DNA of 41,115 nucleotides from Defluviimonas salinarum. Its GTDB lineage: Bacteria > Pseudomonadota > Alphaproteobacteria > Rhodobacterales > Rhodobacteraceae. Positions within the stretch are counted from its first letter, which is position 1. Each line of letters starts with the position of its first letter. The stretch is from positions 1 to 41,115 of the forward strand of contig NZ_JAPDOG010000030.1 in the NCBI RefSeq assembly GCF_026013545.1. Direction: 5' to 3'. This document shows positions 8,747 through 16,506 of this stretch, piece after piece. The translations under genes were made by a program, and so were the position numbers. Under the pieces are notes generated by a model. That model was given only the letters and a program-made list of their open reading frames with translations, was not told the origin of the DNA and ran no database searches.

Positions 8747-8944
8747 ATGAAGTTCCTCATCCCGGACATGAGCTGCGGACACTGCAAGGCCGTGGTCGAG
8801 CGCACGATCATCGACCTCGACAGCAATGCCGACGTGGTCGTCAATGTCGCCGCCAAAACCGCCGAGGTGAAGACCACCTCGGCGCCCGAGGCGATCCTGA
8901 CCGCGCTCAAGGCCGAGGGTTACCCAGCCAAGCTGGTCGGCTGA
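8747..8944 (+). CDS. Heavy-metal-associated domain protein (CopZ-like copper chaperone)
   Basis: The product is a 65-residue single HMA domain. The metal-binding motif MSCGHC (C10 and C13) sits in the first loop after strand MKFLIPD, and the C-terminal pattern ALKAEGYPAKLV is typical of CopZ/Atx1 chaperones that deliver Cu(I) to P-type ATPases. No copper ATPase lies in the window. ATG 8747 gives the standard domain length; upstream bases (GCGAAGGGTAAAAGCG) include a plausible ribosome site. It follows the amino-acid dehydrogenase gene by 58 bp on the same strand, and a strong hairpin follows its stop codon. Confidence 0.93.
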   Translation: MKFLIPDMSCGHCKAVVERTIIDLDSNADVVVNVAAKTAEVKTTSAPEAILTALKAEGYPAKLVG

Positions 8945-8975
8945 GCGTCGCACCATAATCTGTCCCGAGAGCGGT

Positions 8976-8998
8976 GACCGGGCGCCATTCGCCCGGTC
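8976..8998. terminator. Terminator hairpin between convergent genes
   Basis: A perfect 9-bp stem GACCGGGCG/CGCCCGGTC with the 5-base loop CCATT lies between the stop codons of the copper chaperone gene (plus) and the GYD gene (minus). The plus side continues CCGTTTCAG, a weak T stretch. It is most likely a shared transcription terminator. Confidence 0.65.
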
Positions 8999-9003
8999 CC
9001 GTT

Positions 9004-9336
9004 TCAGTCGAGCGCCGACTTGAAGGAGGGGGCCGCGTCCTGGGCCGCCTTCATCGCGGCCATCGCGTCCTCGATCGAGATGAGCTTGGTGGTGCGGCCT
9101 GCGGACATCGAGCCGGACCCCCCGACCAGCATCGAGCCGGCGATCATCGCCTTGTCGTCGGGCGCCTCGACCAGCGCGACGATGTCATCCGAGCCGAAGC
9201 AGAAGAACATGTGATGCAGCTTGCCGCCGATCGCCTCGATCATCTTCGCGGCAGCGGCCCTGCGATCCTGCGGCTTCTCGATCATCGCCTTGATCGCGGC
9301 TGGCGCGTAGCTTCCCTGAAACAGATAAAATCCCAT
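9004..9336 (-). CDS. GYD domain-containing protein
   Basis: The product is a 110-residue cytoplasmic protein of the GYD family, named for a conserved Gly-Tyr-Asp. The canonical start MGFYLFQGSYAPAAIKAMI, the central KLHHMFFCFGSDDIVALVEAPDD and the tail with MAAMKAAQ are all recognisable. The fold is ferredoxin-like and the biochemical role is unknown. ATG 9336 follows a strong GGGAGGACGGGAC site; the frame is open further upstream without one. It converges on the copper chaperone gene and lies 84 bp downstream of the phosphatase gene on the same strand. Confidence 0.88.
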   Translation of the reverse strand: MGFYLFQGSYAPAAIKAMIEKPQDRRAAAAKMIEAIGGKLHHMFFCFGSDDIVALVEAPDDKAMIAGSMLVGGSGSMSAGRTTKLISIEDAMAAMKAAQDAAPSFKSALD

Positions 9337-9420
9337 GTCCCGTCCTCCCTTGTGTGATTGTTGAGGGCGGGATTGTATCATGCGCGGCGACAGTTTTCCG
9401 GGGAATAGGGTATCGTCGCC

Positions 9421-9879
9421 TCACCCCCTGTGGAGTAGCCGGGCGATGAGCGCGTCCGCGCCGGCTTCGACGAGGTCGAGCACGGTGTCGAAATCGCCGG
9501 TGTAATAGGGATCGGGCATGTCGCGCGGCGCGGAGCCCGCCACGCCGTCGAGAAAGAGTGCGAGCGGGGTGGCGTGGCCGCGGGGACGGAGCGCCTCGAG
9601 TGCTGCGTGGTTGGCGCCGTCCATCGCGAGGATGAGGTCGAAGGCGGTGAAGTCGCCCACCACGGCCTGCCGGGCGCGCAGGCCAGAGAGGTCGTAGCCG
9701 CGCCGCAGGGCGGCGGCGACCATCGGCGGATGCGGCGGATTGCCGACATGCCAGCCGCCGGTGCCGGCGCTGTCGACCGCCACCGCAAGCCCGGCGGCGG
9801 CGGCGCGGGCGGCGAAGACCGCCTCGGCGGCGGGCGAACGGCAGATGTTGCCGAGACAGACGAAGAGTATACGGTGCAT
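9421..9879 (-). CDS. Low-molecular-weight protein-tyrosine phosphatase
   Basis: The product is a 152-residue cytoplasmic phosphatase. The P-loop CLGNICRS at residues 8-15 carries the nucleophile C8 and R14. The general acid is D123 in MPDPYYTG, the family's DPY motif. The overall length is standard. Relatives dephosphorylate phosphotyrosine proteins, often bacterial tyrosine kinases of exopolysaccharide synthesis, or act like arsenate reductases. The PDPYY motif favours the phosphatase role. It is divergent from cobB, with only 42 bp between the start codons, so the two genes share a promoter region. Confidence 0.95.
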   Translation of the reverse strand: MHRILFVCLGNICRSPAAEAVFAARAAAAGLAVAVDSAGTGGWHVGNPPHPPMVAAALRRGYDLSGLRARQAVVGDFTAFDLILAMDGANHAALEALRPRGHATPLALFLDGVAGSAPRDMPDPYYTGDFDTVLDLVEAGADALIARLLHRG

Positions 9880-9921
9880 CGTGGGCCTCCCGGCCCCGGG
9901 CGATGCCAGAAGGACGACAGG

Positions 9922-10635
9922 ATGTCAAAACCCGGTGCCCATATCGTGATCCTGACCGGCGCGGGGATCTCGGCCGAGAGCGGGCTCGGCACGTTCCGCG
10001 ATGTCGGCGGGCTCTGGTCGCGCTACGACTGGCGCGACCTCGCGACGCCTGAGGGATTCGCGCGCGATCCAGGTTTCGTGCTCGATTTCTACAACTGGCG
10101 GCGCGAGCGGGTGCGGGCGGCGAAGCCCAACCCGGCGCATCTGGCGCTGGCGCGGCTGCAGCGCGACTGGGAGGGCGAGGTGACGCTAGTCACCCAGAAT
10201 GTCGACGACCTGCACGAGCAGGCCGGCAGCGCTCCGGTGATCCACATGCACGGCAGCCATCTGACCGCGCGCTGCGCCGCCTGCGGCCACCGCTGGCCGG
10301 CGCCGCGGGAGATGGCGCCCGAGGACCGCTGCCCCGCCTGCAGGGCGGAGGCGGCCCGCCCCGACGTGGTCTGGTTCGGCGAGACGCCGCACCATCTGGA
10401 GGCGATCGGCGCCGCACTCGCGGCGGCCGATCTCTTTGTCGCGATCGGCACCTCGGGCACGGTCTATCCGGCAGCGGGCTTTGCCGGTGCCGCCCGCGCG
10501 GCGGGCGCGCGGACGCTGATGCTGAACCTCGAACCCGCCGAGAACGCGGACATCTTCGACGAAGCCCGCCACGGCCCGGCGAGCCGGATCGTACCCGACT
10601 GGGTGGCCGCACTCTGCCCCGGCGAGGCGCCCTAG
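9922..10635 (+). CDS. cobB: NAD-dependent protein deacylase, sirtuin CobB
   Basis: A Sir2-family enzyme of 237 residues that removes acyl groups from lysines using NAD+. GAGISAESG at 13-21 binds NAD, TQNVDDLHEQAG follows at 91-102, and the catalytic His is H110 in HMHGSH. The zinc ligands are C118, C121, C137 and C140. Y57 and R60 in FYNWRR form the Y-x-x-R pair that marks class III sirtuins able to remove succinyl and malonyl groups. ATG 9922 follows AGGACGACAGG. Its stop codon overlaps the stop of the convergent copper chaperone gene through a shared CTAG palindrome. Confidence 0.96.
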   Translation: MSKPGAHIVILTGAGISAESGLGTFRDVGGLWSRYDWRDLATPEGFARDPGFVLDFYNWRRERVRAAKPNPAHLALARLQRDWEGEVTLVTQNVDDLHEQAGSAPVIHMHGSHLTARCAACGHRWPAPREMAPEDRCPACRAEAARPDVVWFGETPHHLEAIGAALAAADLFVAIGTSGTVYPAAGFAGAARAAGARTLMLNLEPAENADIFDEARHGPASRIVPDWVAALCPGEAP

Positions 10636-11066
10636 CGGGCGCTGTCGACCGGGATCTCGACCGCGACCTCGCCGGCCTTCTCGAAGGTCAGCGTGACGGC
10701 CACGGTCTCGCCTTCGGCGGGGCGGCTTTCCAGTCCCATGAACATCAGATGGTCGCCGCCGCGTTCGAGCGCATGGCTCGCCCCGGCGGGGAGCGCGATG
10801 CCGCCCTCGATCGGGTGCATCTGCATCGCGCCGTCGGCGCCAATCGTGTGGGTGTGCAGCTCGGTCTTGGCGGCGATGCCGGAGGCGACGCCGATCAGGC
10901 GGTCGTCGCTGTCGCCCTGGTTCTCGATCACCATGAAGGCGGCGCCGGCCATCGCACCGGGCATGAAGCGGGCATAGGCGTCGCTGACCACGATCGTGTC
11001 GGCGGCAGCGGCGGGAAGGGCGAAGGCGACCGCGGCGGCGGTCAGGGCGGATTTCAGGAATGTCAT
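10632..11066 (-). CDS. Periplasmic copper chaperone PCu(A)C
   Basis: The product is a 144-residue exported protein with a signal peptide ending near AAA-ADT (about residue 22). It binds Cu(I) with a His/Met cluster: H71 in ELHTH, M81/M83, and H106-x-M108 in GGDHLMFM, the signature of the PCu(A)C (formerly DUF461) family. These proteins deliver copper to the CuA or CuB site of cytochrome c oxidase. The gene upstream on the same strand, 36 bp away, encodes a small Cys/His secreted protein and is probably in the same operon. The stop codon overlaps that of cobB within CTAG. Confidence 0.95.
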   Translation of the reverse strand: MTFLKSALTAAAVAFALPAAAADTIVVSDAYARFMPGAMAGAAFMVIENQGDSDDRLIGVASGIAAKTELHTHTIGADGAMQMHPIEGGIALPAGASHALERGGDHLMFMGLESRPAEGETVAVTLTFEKAGEVAVEIPVDSAR

Positions 11067-11102
11067 GTTATTTCCTCTGGTTTCGGTGTCATCGAAGGGC
11101 GA

Positions 11103-11462
11103 TCACACCGGAACCGGAGGCCCCCGCGCGCCGAAGGGCGCAGGCGCGGCCGCGCCGGGCACCCGCTTCGCCGCGGGCAGGCTTGTCTTGACCGGCGTCA
11201 CGGGGCGCGCTGCTTCCGCAGGGGCGGGATCGGTGACTGCGGCGAGGAGGCCGAGCGCGAGGTCGGGGCAGAGATGGGCGGGGCCGGAGGGCGCGCCGGT
11301 CGCGTCGCGCGGCACCTGGACAAGGCCCGCGCCGGAGCAGAGGACGAGCGCCTCGCCCCCGGCCCGGACCTGGCCGCGCGCGGCGGCGGCCGCGACGCCC
11401 ATCGCGGCGAGCGCGAGGGCGAGCGTCAGGATCAGCGCGGAGCGGAACGTCGGCCGGGTCAT
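11103..11462 (-). CDS. Small exported Cys-containing protein, possibly DUF2946-like
   Basis: The product has 119 residues and starts with a signal peptide or membrane anchor (hydrophobic run about residues 9-28). A short domain follows with C42 in LVLCSGAGLVQV and C65 in AHLCPDLALGLLAA. The tail is Pro/Ala-rich and low in complexity. The spaced Cys and His-Leu-Cys-Pro pattern resembles DUF2946, whose members often accompany copper genes. That fits the PCu(A)C gene 36 bp downstream on the same strand, presumably one operon. A metal-related role is inference; the family match is by eye and not certain. No close function is recognised. Confidence 0.7.
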   Translation of the reverse strand: MTRPTFRSALILTLALALAAMGVAAAAARGQVRAGGEALVLCSGAGLVQVPRDATGAPSGPAHLCPDLALGLLAAVTDPAPAEAARPVTPVKTSLPAAKRVPGAAAPAPFGARGPPVPV

Positions 11463-11512
11463 GGCCCCGTGATACGGCGGCTCCGCAGGGAAGGGAAAGG
11501 GACAAAACGAAG

Positions 11513-11534
11513 CGGCCCCGCCGGGGCGGGGCCG
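11513..11534 (-). terminator. Intrinsic terminator of rpmB
   Basis: The palindrome CGGCCCCGCC/GGCGGGGCCG lies 26 bp downstream of the rpmB stop codon. Read on the minus strand the stem is followed by CTTCGTTTTGT, a T-rich tract, as expected of a factor-independent terminator. The outer bases CGAA/TTCG extend the stem past one mismatch. Confidence 0.8.
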
Positions 11535-11559
11535 TTTCGGGTCACGTCAGACGGTCCGC

Positions 11560-11847
11560 TCAGGCGGCAGCCTGGGCCTTCGCGACGTCCTTCTTGATCT
11601 TCAGCGCCTTCGCCGACAGCTCTTCGTCCTTCGCCTTGGCGAGGAAGGCGTCGAGCCCGCCGCGATGGTCGACCGAGCGCAGGGCCGCGGCCGAGATCTT
11701 CAGCTTGTACGACTGGCCAAGCACGTCGGAGATCAGCGTGACATCGTTAAGGTTCGGCAGGAAACGACGGCGCGACTTGTTGTTCGCGTGGCTCACGTTG
11801 TTGCCCGACATCGGGCCCTTACCGGTCAGTTCGCAAACGCGCGACAT
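11560..11847 (-). CDS. rpmB: 50S ribosomal protein L28
   Basis: A 95-residue basic ribosomal protein of the large subunit. The N-terminus [20 protein letters not shown] and the [11 protein letters not shown] segment are diagnostic of L28 in alphaproteobacteria, with the usual C-terminal helical extension. A ribosome site AAGGAACG precedes the ATG. It is a single-gene unit with a terminator close downstream. The 189 bp on its 5' side separate it from the divergent nitrile hydratase operon and hold its promoter, though no clear -35/-10 pair could be picked out. Confidence 0.98.
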   Translation of the reverse strand: MSRVCELTGKGPMSGNNVSHANNKSRRRFLPNLNDVTLISDVLGQSYKLKISAAALRSVDHRGGLDAFLAKAKDEELSAKALKIKKDVAKAQAAA

Positions 11848-12036
11848 GGGTTCGTTCCTTGTTTCTCGGGCCTTGCGCCCGGCGTTCCGATAACATCAAT
11901 GGGCGCTGCCGTGGCAGCCCCCCGAATTCCGTTCGCGCCGTTTACGGCCAAAGCCGGGCGAGGTCAAGCGATTCATCCCGCCCGTCCCGCCCGCGCGAGG
12001 CTGGACAAGGCCCGGCCGGAGGACCATCCTTCGCGC

Positions 12037-12651
12037 ATGCCCCATGACGACCCCGATCATCCACATTCCCTGCTGCCCTCTGACCCCGCGCTGAGGGTGA
12101 AGGCGCTGGAGACGATCCTCACCGCGAAGGGGCTCGTCGATCCGGCCGCGCTCGACGCGATCCTGGAGACCTATGAGGAGAAGGTCGGCCCCCATCTCGG
12201 GGCGCGGGTGGTGGCGCGGGCCTGGAGCGATTCCGCCTTTCGCGACCGGCTCCTGGCCGACGCCACCGCCGCTGTCGCGGAGCTTGGCATTTCCGGCCGG
12301 CAGGGCGAGCATGTCGTCGCGGTGGAGAACACGCCCGAGACCCACAACATGGTCGTCTGCACGCTCTGCTCCTGCTATCCGTGGCCGCTTCTCGGCATTC
12401 CGCCGGCCTGGTACAAGTCGGACGCCTACCGCGCCCGCGCGGTGCGCGAGCCGCGCAAGGTGCTCGCGGAGTTCGGTGTCGCCCTGCCCGAGGGGCAGAG
12501 GGTGCGGGTCTGGGATTCGACCGCCGAGGTGCGCTACCTCGTGGTGCCGATGCGGCCCGAGGGGAGCGAGGGGCTGGACGAGGCGGCGCTGGCGGCGCTC
12601 GTTACCCGCGATTCGATGATCGGGACCGGATTGCCGGAGCGTCCGGCATGA
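12037..12651 (+). CDS. nthA: Cobalt-type nitrile hydratase, alpha subunit
   Basis: Nitrile hydratase converts nitriles to amides by metal-assisted hydration in the cytoplasm. This 204-residue subunit holds the active-site claw VCTLCSCY, with ligand cysteines C108, C111 and C113. Thr after the first Cys and Tyr after the third are the pattern of the non-corrin cobalt enzyme; iron enzymes carry CSLCSCT. C111 and C113 are expected to be oxidised to sulfinic and sulfenic acids. ATG 12037 was chosen by family length; GGAGG at 12018-12022 is rather far away, so initiation may be weak. The stop codon overlaps the start of the beta subunit gene (ATGA), showing translational coupling. Confidence 0.96.
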   Translation: MPHDDPDHPHSLLPSDPALRVKALETILTAKGLVDPAALDAILETYEEKVGPHLGARVVARAWSDSAFRDRLLADATAAVAELGISGRQGEHVVAVENTPETHNMVVCTLCSCYPWPLLGIPPAWYKSDAYRARAVREPRKVLAEFGVALPEGQRVRVWDSTAEVRYLVVPMRPEGSEGLDEAALAALVTRDSMIGTGLPERPA

Positions 12652-13319
12652 GCCGGGTCCATGACATGGGCGGGCGCTACGGCGACGGCGCGGTGGTGCC
12701 CGTGCCGCAGGACGCGCCGCCCTTCGCCGCGGAGTGGCATCGCAAGGCGCTCGCGCTGACGCTCGCGGCGGGCGGGCTCGGTGCCTGGAACATCGACACC
12801 TCGCGCCATGCCCGCGAATGCCTCGCGCCGATGGATTACGCGCGCTTCTCCTATTACGAGAAATGGCTCGCCGCACTTGCCGACCTTCTCGTCGCGAAGG
12901 GGCTTGTGACGCGGGCGGAACTGGCCGCGGGCCGGGCCGATCCGGCGCCATTGCACGCGCGCGCCTTGCGCGGCGAGGCGGTCGGCGCCGCGCTCGCGCG
13001 CCGGGTGCCCTATGCGCGGCCCGGCCCCGCCCCGCGCTTTGCCGTCGGCGACCGGGTAAAGACCCGACTGCCGGCGCGGAACGCCTTCGTGGCGGGCGGG
13101 CATACCCGCCTGCCCTCCTATGCCGCCGGCCAGACCGGCACGGTGGTGCTCGTCCACGGGCCGCATGTGCTGCCGGATGCCAATGCCCACGGGCTCGGCG
13201 AGAATCCCGAGACGCTCTACACCGTCGCCTTCGCCGCCGCCGATCTCTGGGGCGCGGCCGAGGGCCCCGGCGACGAGGTGACGCTCGACCTCTGGCAAAG
13301 CTACCTGGAGGCGCCGTGA
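12648..13319 (+). CDS. nthB: Nitrile hydratase, beta subunit
   Basis: The structural partner of the alpha subunit, 223 residues. The N-terminus MSRVHDMGG is the classic beta-subunit start. The C-terminal half holds the SH3-like barrel with [35 protein letters not shown] and LYTVAF, all conserved in the family. It overlaps the alpha gene by four bases and overlaps the accessory gene by four bases (GTGA), so the three genes form one tightly coupled operon in the order alpha, beta, accessory. This order is the usual one for cobalt-type enzymes. Confidence 0.96.
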   Translation: MSRVHDMGGRYGDGAVVPVPQDAPPFAAEWHRKALALTLAAGGLGAWNIDTSRHARECLAPMDYARFSYYEKWLAALADLLVAKGLVTRAELAAGRADPAPLHARALRGEAVGAALARRVPYARPGPAPRFAVGDRVKTRLPARNAFVAGGHTRLPSYAAGQTGTVVLVHGPHVLPDANAHGLGENPETLYTVAFAAADLWGAAEGPGDEVTLDLWQSYLEAP

Positions 13320-13627
13320 CCACGCCCGCGCAGTTCGACGAGCCCTGGCAGGCGCAGCTCTTCGCGCTGACCGTGGCGCTGAACGAGGCCGGGCATTTCG
13401 GCTGGACCGACTGGACCGCAGCCTTCGGCGCCGAGTTGAAGGCGCGCGGCGCGGTGCGGGAGCTTGACGGCGGGGCGGATTACTGGGCGGCCTGGCTCGT
13501 GGCCTTGGAGGGGCTGCTCGACCGCTCCGGCATGGCGGCGCGGGGCGAGGCCGAGCGGGTCCGGGCCGACTGGGAGCGGGCCTATCTCGCGACGCCGCAT
13601 GGCCAGCCGGTGCGGCTGGAGGGCTGA
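13316..13627 (+). CDS. Nitrile hydratase accessory/activator protein
   Basis: A 103-residue protein resembling the N-terminal half of the beta subunit. It carries EPWQAQLFALTVALNEAGHFGWTDWTAAFGAEL, the hallmark of nitrile hydratase accessory proteins (P14K/NhlE type). These escort an apo-alpha subunit and insert cobalt by self-subunit swapping. The start is a GTG at 13316 overlapping the beta-subunit TGA; no ATG is available at the N-terminus. No cobalt transporter and no amidase for the amide product are present nearby. The role is well supported by order and similarity. Confidence 0.9.
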   Translation: MTTPAQFDEPWQAQLFALTVALNEAGHFGWTDWTAAFGAELKARGAVRELDGGADYWAAWLVALEGLLDRSGMAARGEAERVRADWERAYLATPHGQPVRLEG

Positions 13628-13630
13628 GCG

Positions 13631-13882
13631 TCAGTCCTCGATCCGGAAGAGCTTGTCGCGCGCGGTGGCGCCGCGCACCAGCGTGAGCCGCGACTTCGCG
13701 ATACCGAGCGCCCTCGCGAGCAGCTTCACCACCGCGGCATTGGCCTTGCCGTCCTCGGGCACGGTGGTGACCTGCACCCGGATCGCGCCATCGACGAGCG
13801 TGACGGCGTTGCGCGAGGCCTTCGGCGTCACCCGCACCGCGATCTCGGCGCCGGGCCGGGCCAGATGGCTGAGATCGGTCAT
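13631..13882 (-). CDS. DUF167 (YggU) family protein
   Basis: The product is an 83-residue cytoplasmic protein with the YggU pattern. IAVRVTPKASRNAV opens the first strands, VQVTTVPEDGKANAAVVKLLARAL forms the central helix-strand, and LTLVRGATARDKLFRI closes the domain. Function is unknown for the family, which has an RNA-binding-like alpha/beta fold. ATG 13882 follows AGAGGAGAACGCC. The frame continues open to 14368, but that extension is antisense to the deacetylase gene and not real. Its stop lies 3 bp from the stop codon of the nitrile hydratase accessory gene, with which it converges. Confidence 0.9.
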   Translation of the reverse strand: MTDLSHLARPGAEIAVRVTPKASRNAVTLVDGAIRVQVTTVPEDGKANAAVVKLLARALGIAKSRLTLVRGATARDKLFRIED

Positions 13883-13948
13883 GGCGTTCTCCTCTGGCCC
13901 AAGTCCTACCCCGCCGCTAGGCTGGCCGCCAGAGCCCGGGAGGATCCG

Positions 13949-15046
13949 ATGACCACCGCCTTCTTCACAGACGAGCGCTGCTTCTGGCATGGCGGCGGCA
14001 ACTATGCCTTCACGCTGAAGACGGGCGGGCTTGTGCAGCCCGGAGCCGGTCTGCCGGAGAGTCCGGAGACCAAGCGGAGGTTGAAGAACCTTCTGGAAGT
14101 CACGGGACTTGCTCGGGAAATGGCGATTCAGTCCGCGCCGGAGGCGAGCCGGGAGGTTCTTTTGAGGGTCCACCCCGCCAGCTATCTCGACGCCTTCGAG
14201 GCGGCCTCGGAGGCGGGAGGCGGCGAGCTTGGCCTGCGCGCGCCCTTCGGGCCGGGCGGCTACGCGATCGCGGCGCTGTCGGCGGGGCTCGCGGCCGGGG
14301 CGCTGCGGGCGGTGCTCGAGGGGCGCGCGAAGAACGCCTATGCGCTGTCGCGCCCGCCGGGGCACCACTGCCTACCCGACTGGCCGAACGGCTTCTGCCT
14401 TCTCAACAACATCGGCGTCGCGATCCGCGCGGCGCAGGCAGCGGGGCTCGCGCGTCGGATCGCGGTGGTGGACTGGGACGTGCATCACGGCAACGGCACC
14501 GAGGCGGTGTTCTGGACCGATCCCGAGGTGCTGACGATCTCGCTGCACCAGGAGCGGAACTACCCGCTCGACACCGGCGGGCCGGAGGCGCGCGGCGCGG
14601 GCAAGGGCCACGGCTTCAACATCAACATTCCCCTGCCCCCGGGTACCGGCCATGCGAGCTATCTGGAGGCGATGGAGCGGATCGTGCTGCCCGCACTTCA
14701 CCGTTTCCACCCCGAGGCGATCGTGGTGGCCTGCGGCTTCGACGCCTCGGCGGTCGATCCACTGGGCCGGATGCTGGCGACGGCCGAAACCTTCCGGGCG
14801 ATGACCCGGCAGCTTCGCGAGGCGGCGGAGGCCTTGTGCGGCGGGCGGCTCGTCCTCGTCCACGAGGGCGGTTATTCGGAGGCGCATGTGCCCTTCTGCG
14901 GCCATGCGGTGCTGGAGGAGCTGACCGGCTCCGCGATCCGCGCGCCCGATCCCCTTGGCGAGACGCTCGCGGCGCGCCAGCCGGGGCCGGAGTGGCAGGC
15001 CCATGTCTCGGCCCATATCGCCCGGCTCGCGGCCTATTTCCTTTGA
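13949..15046 (+). CDS. Class II histone deacetylase-like / acetylpolyamine amidohydrolase
   Basis: A zinc-dependent deacetylase of 365 residues, cytoplasmic. The active-site His pair is H139-H140 in RPPGHHCLPD. The metal and charge-relay segment VVDWDVHHGNGT lies at 173-184, with zinc ligands D177 and H179. The later metal loop GFDASAVDPLGRM and the C-terminal HEGGYSEAHVPFCG complete the class II HDAC set. ATG 13949 follows GGGAGGATCCG. Bacterial members deacetylate polyamines or other small acetylated amines, and some act on proteins; substrate cannot be told here. It is divergent from DUF167. Confidence 0.94.
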   Translation: MTTAFFTDERCFWHGGGNYAFTLKTGGLVQPGAGLPESPETKRRLKNLLEVTGLAREMAIQSAPEASREVLLRVHPASYLDAFEAASEAGGGELGLRAPFGPGGYAIAALSAGLAAGALRAVLEGRAKNAYALSRPPGHHCLPDWPNGFCLLNNIGVAIRAAQAAGLARRIAVVDWDVHHGNGTEAVFWTDPEVLTISLHQERNYPLDTGGPEARGAGKGHGFNINIPLPPGTGHASYLEAMERIVLPALHRFHPEAIVVACGFDASAVDPLGRMLATAETFRAMTRQLREAAEALCGGRLVLVHEGGYSEAHVPFCGHAVLEELTGSAIRAPDPLGETLAARQPGPEWQAHVSAHIARLAAYFL

Positions 15047-15111
15047 CCGAAGCGGCTTGACCCCGGCGCGGCGCTGACCGACATCAGGGCGAGACCCGAA
15101 CGGAGCACGAC

Positions 15112-15690
15112 ATGCCGATCCCCAATCCCGCCGCGATGGAGTTTCTCCTCACCCGCCGCTCGCGGCCCGCGAAGATCCTCACCGCTCCGGCGCCTACCCG
15201 CGAGGAGCTTCTGCCGATCCTGACCGCCGCCGCGCGGGTGCCCGATCACGGCAAGCTCGAACCCTGGCGGTTCCTCGTGCTGGAAAAGCCGGCACTTGCC
15301 CGGCTCGCGGCGCTTGCGCGGCGGCGCGGCGCCGGGATGGGGCTTGAGCCGGAGCGGATCGAGAAGGGCGTTCTGCAGCTCTCGGAAGCCGATCTCGCGG
15401 TCGCGGTCGTCCATGTGCCGCGCCCGACGGTCAAGGTGCCCGAGATCGAGCAGGTGCTGTCGGCGGGCGCGGCCTGCCTGACGCTGCTCAACGCCGCCCT
15501 CGCCTCGGGTTGGGGCGCGTCCTGGCTCACCGGCTGGCACGTCCATGACGCGGAGTTCTGCCGCGAGGGGCTCGGGCTCGGCGCGGGCGAATGGGTCGCG
15601 GGGCTGATCCACATCGGCACCGAGACCACGACCCCGCCGGACCGGCCCCGGCCCGACATCGCGGCGATCACGACGTGGGTGTCGGAATGA
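15112..15690 (+). CDS. Nitroreductase family protein (YdjA-like)
   Basis: An FMN-dependent oxidoreductase of 192 residues, the short type like E. coli YdjA. FMN-binding residues fall in LTRRSRPAKILTAPAPT at the N-terminus (RRS), in RVPDHGKLEPWRF, and near the C-terminus in GWGASWLTGWHV and VAGLIHIGT. Such enzymes work as homodimers and reduce nitro groups or quinones; the physiological substrate is unknown. The start ATG 15112 follows CGGAGCACGAC. The stop overlaps the ATG of the next membrane protein gene (ATGA), so the two are translationally coupled. Confidence 0.92.
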   Translation: MPIPNPAAMEFLLTRRSRPAKILTAPAPTREELLPILTAAARVPDHGKLEPWRFLVLEKPALARLAALARRRGAGMGLEPERIEKGVLQLSEADLAVAVVHVPRPTVKVPEIEQVLSAGAACLTLLNAALASGWGASWLTGWHVHDAEFCREGLGLGAGEWVAGLIHIGTETTTPPDRPRPDIAAITTWVSE

Positions 15691-16379
15691 TCCTCGGCGA
15701 TTTCCTGAAGGCGCTCGGGCAGCTCGGCGACCGGCGCTTTCTCAAGGTCGTGCTCCTTGGCGTGGCGCTGTCGCTGGCGCTTCTGGTCGCGGTCTACGCG
15801 GGCTTCGCGCAGGTCGTGGCCTGGCTCGTGCCGGACGCGATCTGGCTGCCCTTCGTCGGCGAGGTCACCTGGGTCGAGACCCTGATGAGCTGGGGCTCGC
15901 TCCTCCTGATGATCGGGCTCTCGGTGTTCCTGATGGTGCCGGTCGCCTCGGCCTTCACCGGGCTTTTCCTCGACACGGTCGCCGACGCGGTGGAGGACCG
16001 GCATTATCCCAGCTTGCCGCCGGCGCCGAACGTGGCCTGGATGGACACACTCATCGACAGCATCAACTTCTTCGGCGTGCTCGTCGCGGTGAACGTGCTG
16101 GCGCTGGTCCTTTACGCCTTCGTCGGCCCCTTCGCGCCGCTGATGTTCTGGACGGTGAACGGCTACCTGCTCGGGCGCGAATATTTCCAGATGGCGGCAA
16201 TGCGGCGGCTCGGGCGCGAGGGCGCGCGGGCGCTGCGGAAGCGCCATTCCGGTCAGATCTGGGTCGCCGGGATGCTGATGGCCGCGCCCTTGTCGCTGCC
16301 CGTGGTGAACCTCGTGATCCCGGTTCTCGGGGCCGCGACCTTCACGCATCTCTTCCACCGGCTGTCGCGGGAGCGGTAG
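15687..16379 (+). CDS. EI24/CysZ-like integral membrane protein
   Basis: The product is a 230-residue inner-membrane protein with four clear hydrophobic spans at about residues 19-46, 67-94, 129-150 and 191-217. The motif NGYLLGREYFQMAAMRR in the cytoplasmic segment is characteristic of the EI24 (Pfam) family that includes the sulfate transporter CysZ. Whether this member carries sulfate is uncertain, because the gene is linked to a nitroreductase and not to sulfur assimilation genes. It starts inside the stop codon of the nitroreductase gene, with a four-base overlap. Confidence 0.88.
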   Translation: MILGDFLKALGQLGDRRFLKVVLLGVALSLALLVAVYAGFAQVVAWLVPDAIWLPFVGEVTWVETLMSWGSLLLMIGLSVFLMVPVASAFTGLFLDTVADAVEDRHYPSLPPAPNVAWMDTLIDSINFFGVLVAVNVLALVLYAFVGPFAPLMFWTVNGYLLGREYFQMAAMRRLGREGARALRKRHSGQIWVAGMLMAAPLSLPVVNLVIPVLGAATFTHLFHRLSRER

Positions 16380-16506
16380 GCGGGTTCATCGAGGTCCACA
16401 GTGGCCGCATCAACCGCCGTGCGGACATGACGGGCATCGCTCCCAGACGGAACGGTTTCACACGCTCGCCGTGCCTTTAAGGAGAACGATGTCGATCAAC
16501 GCGGGA

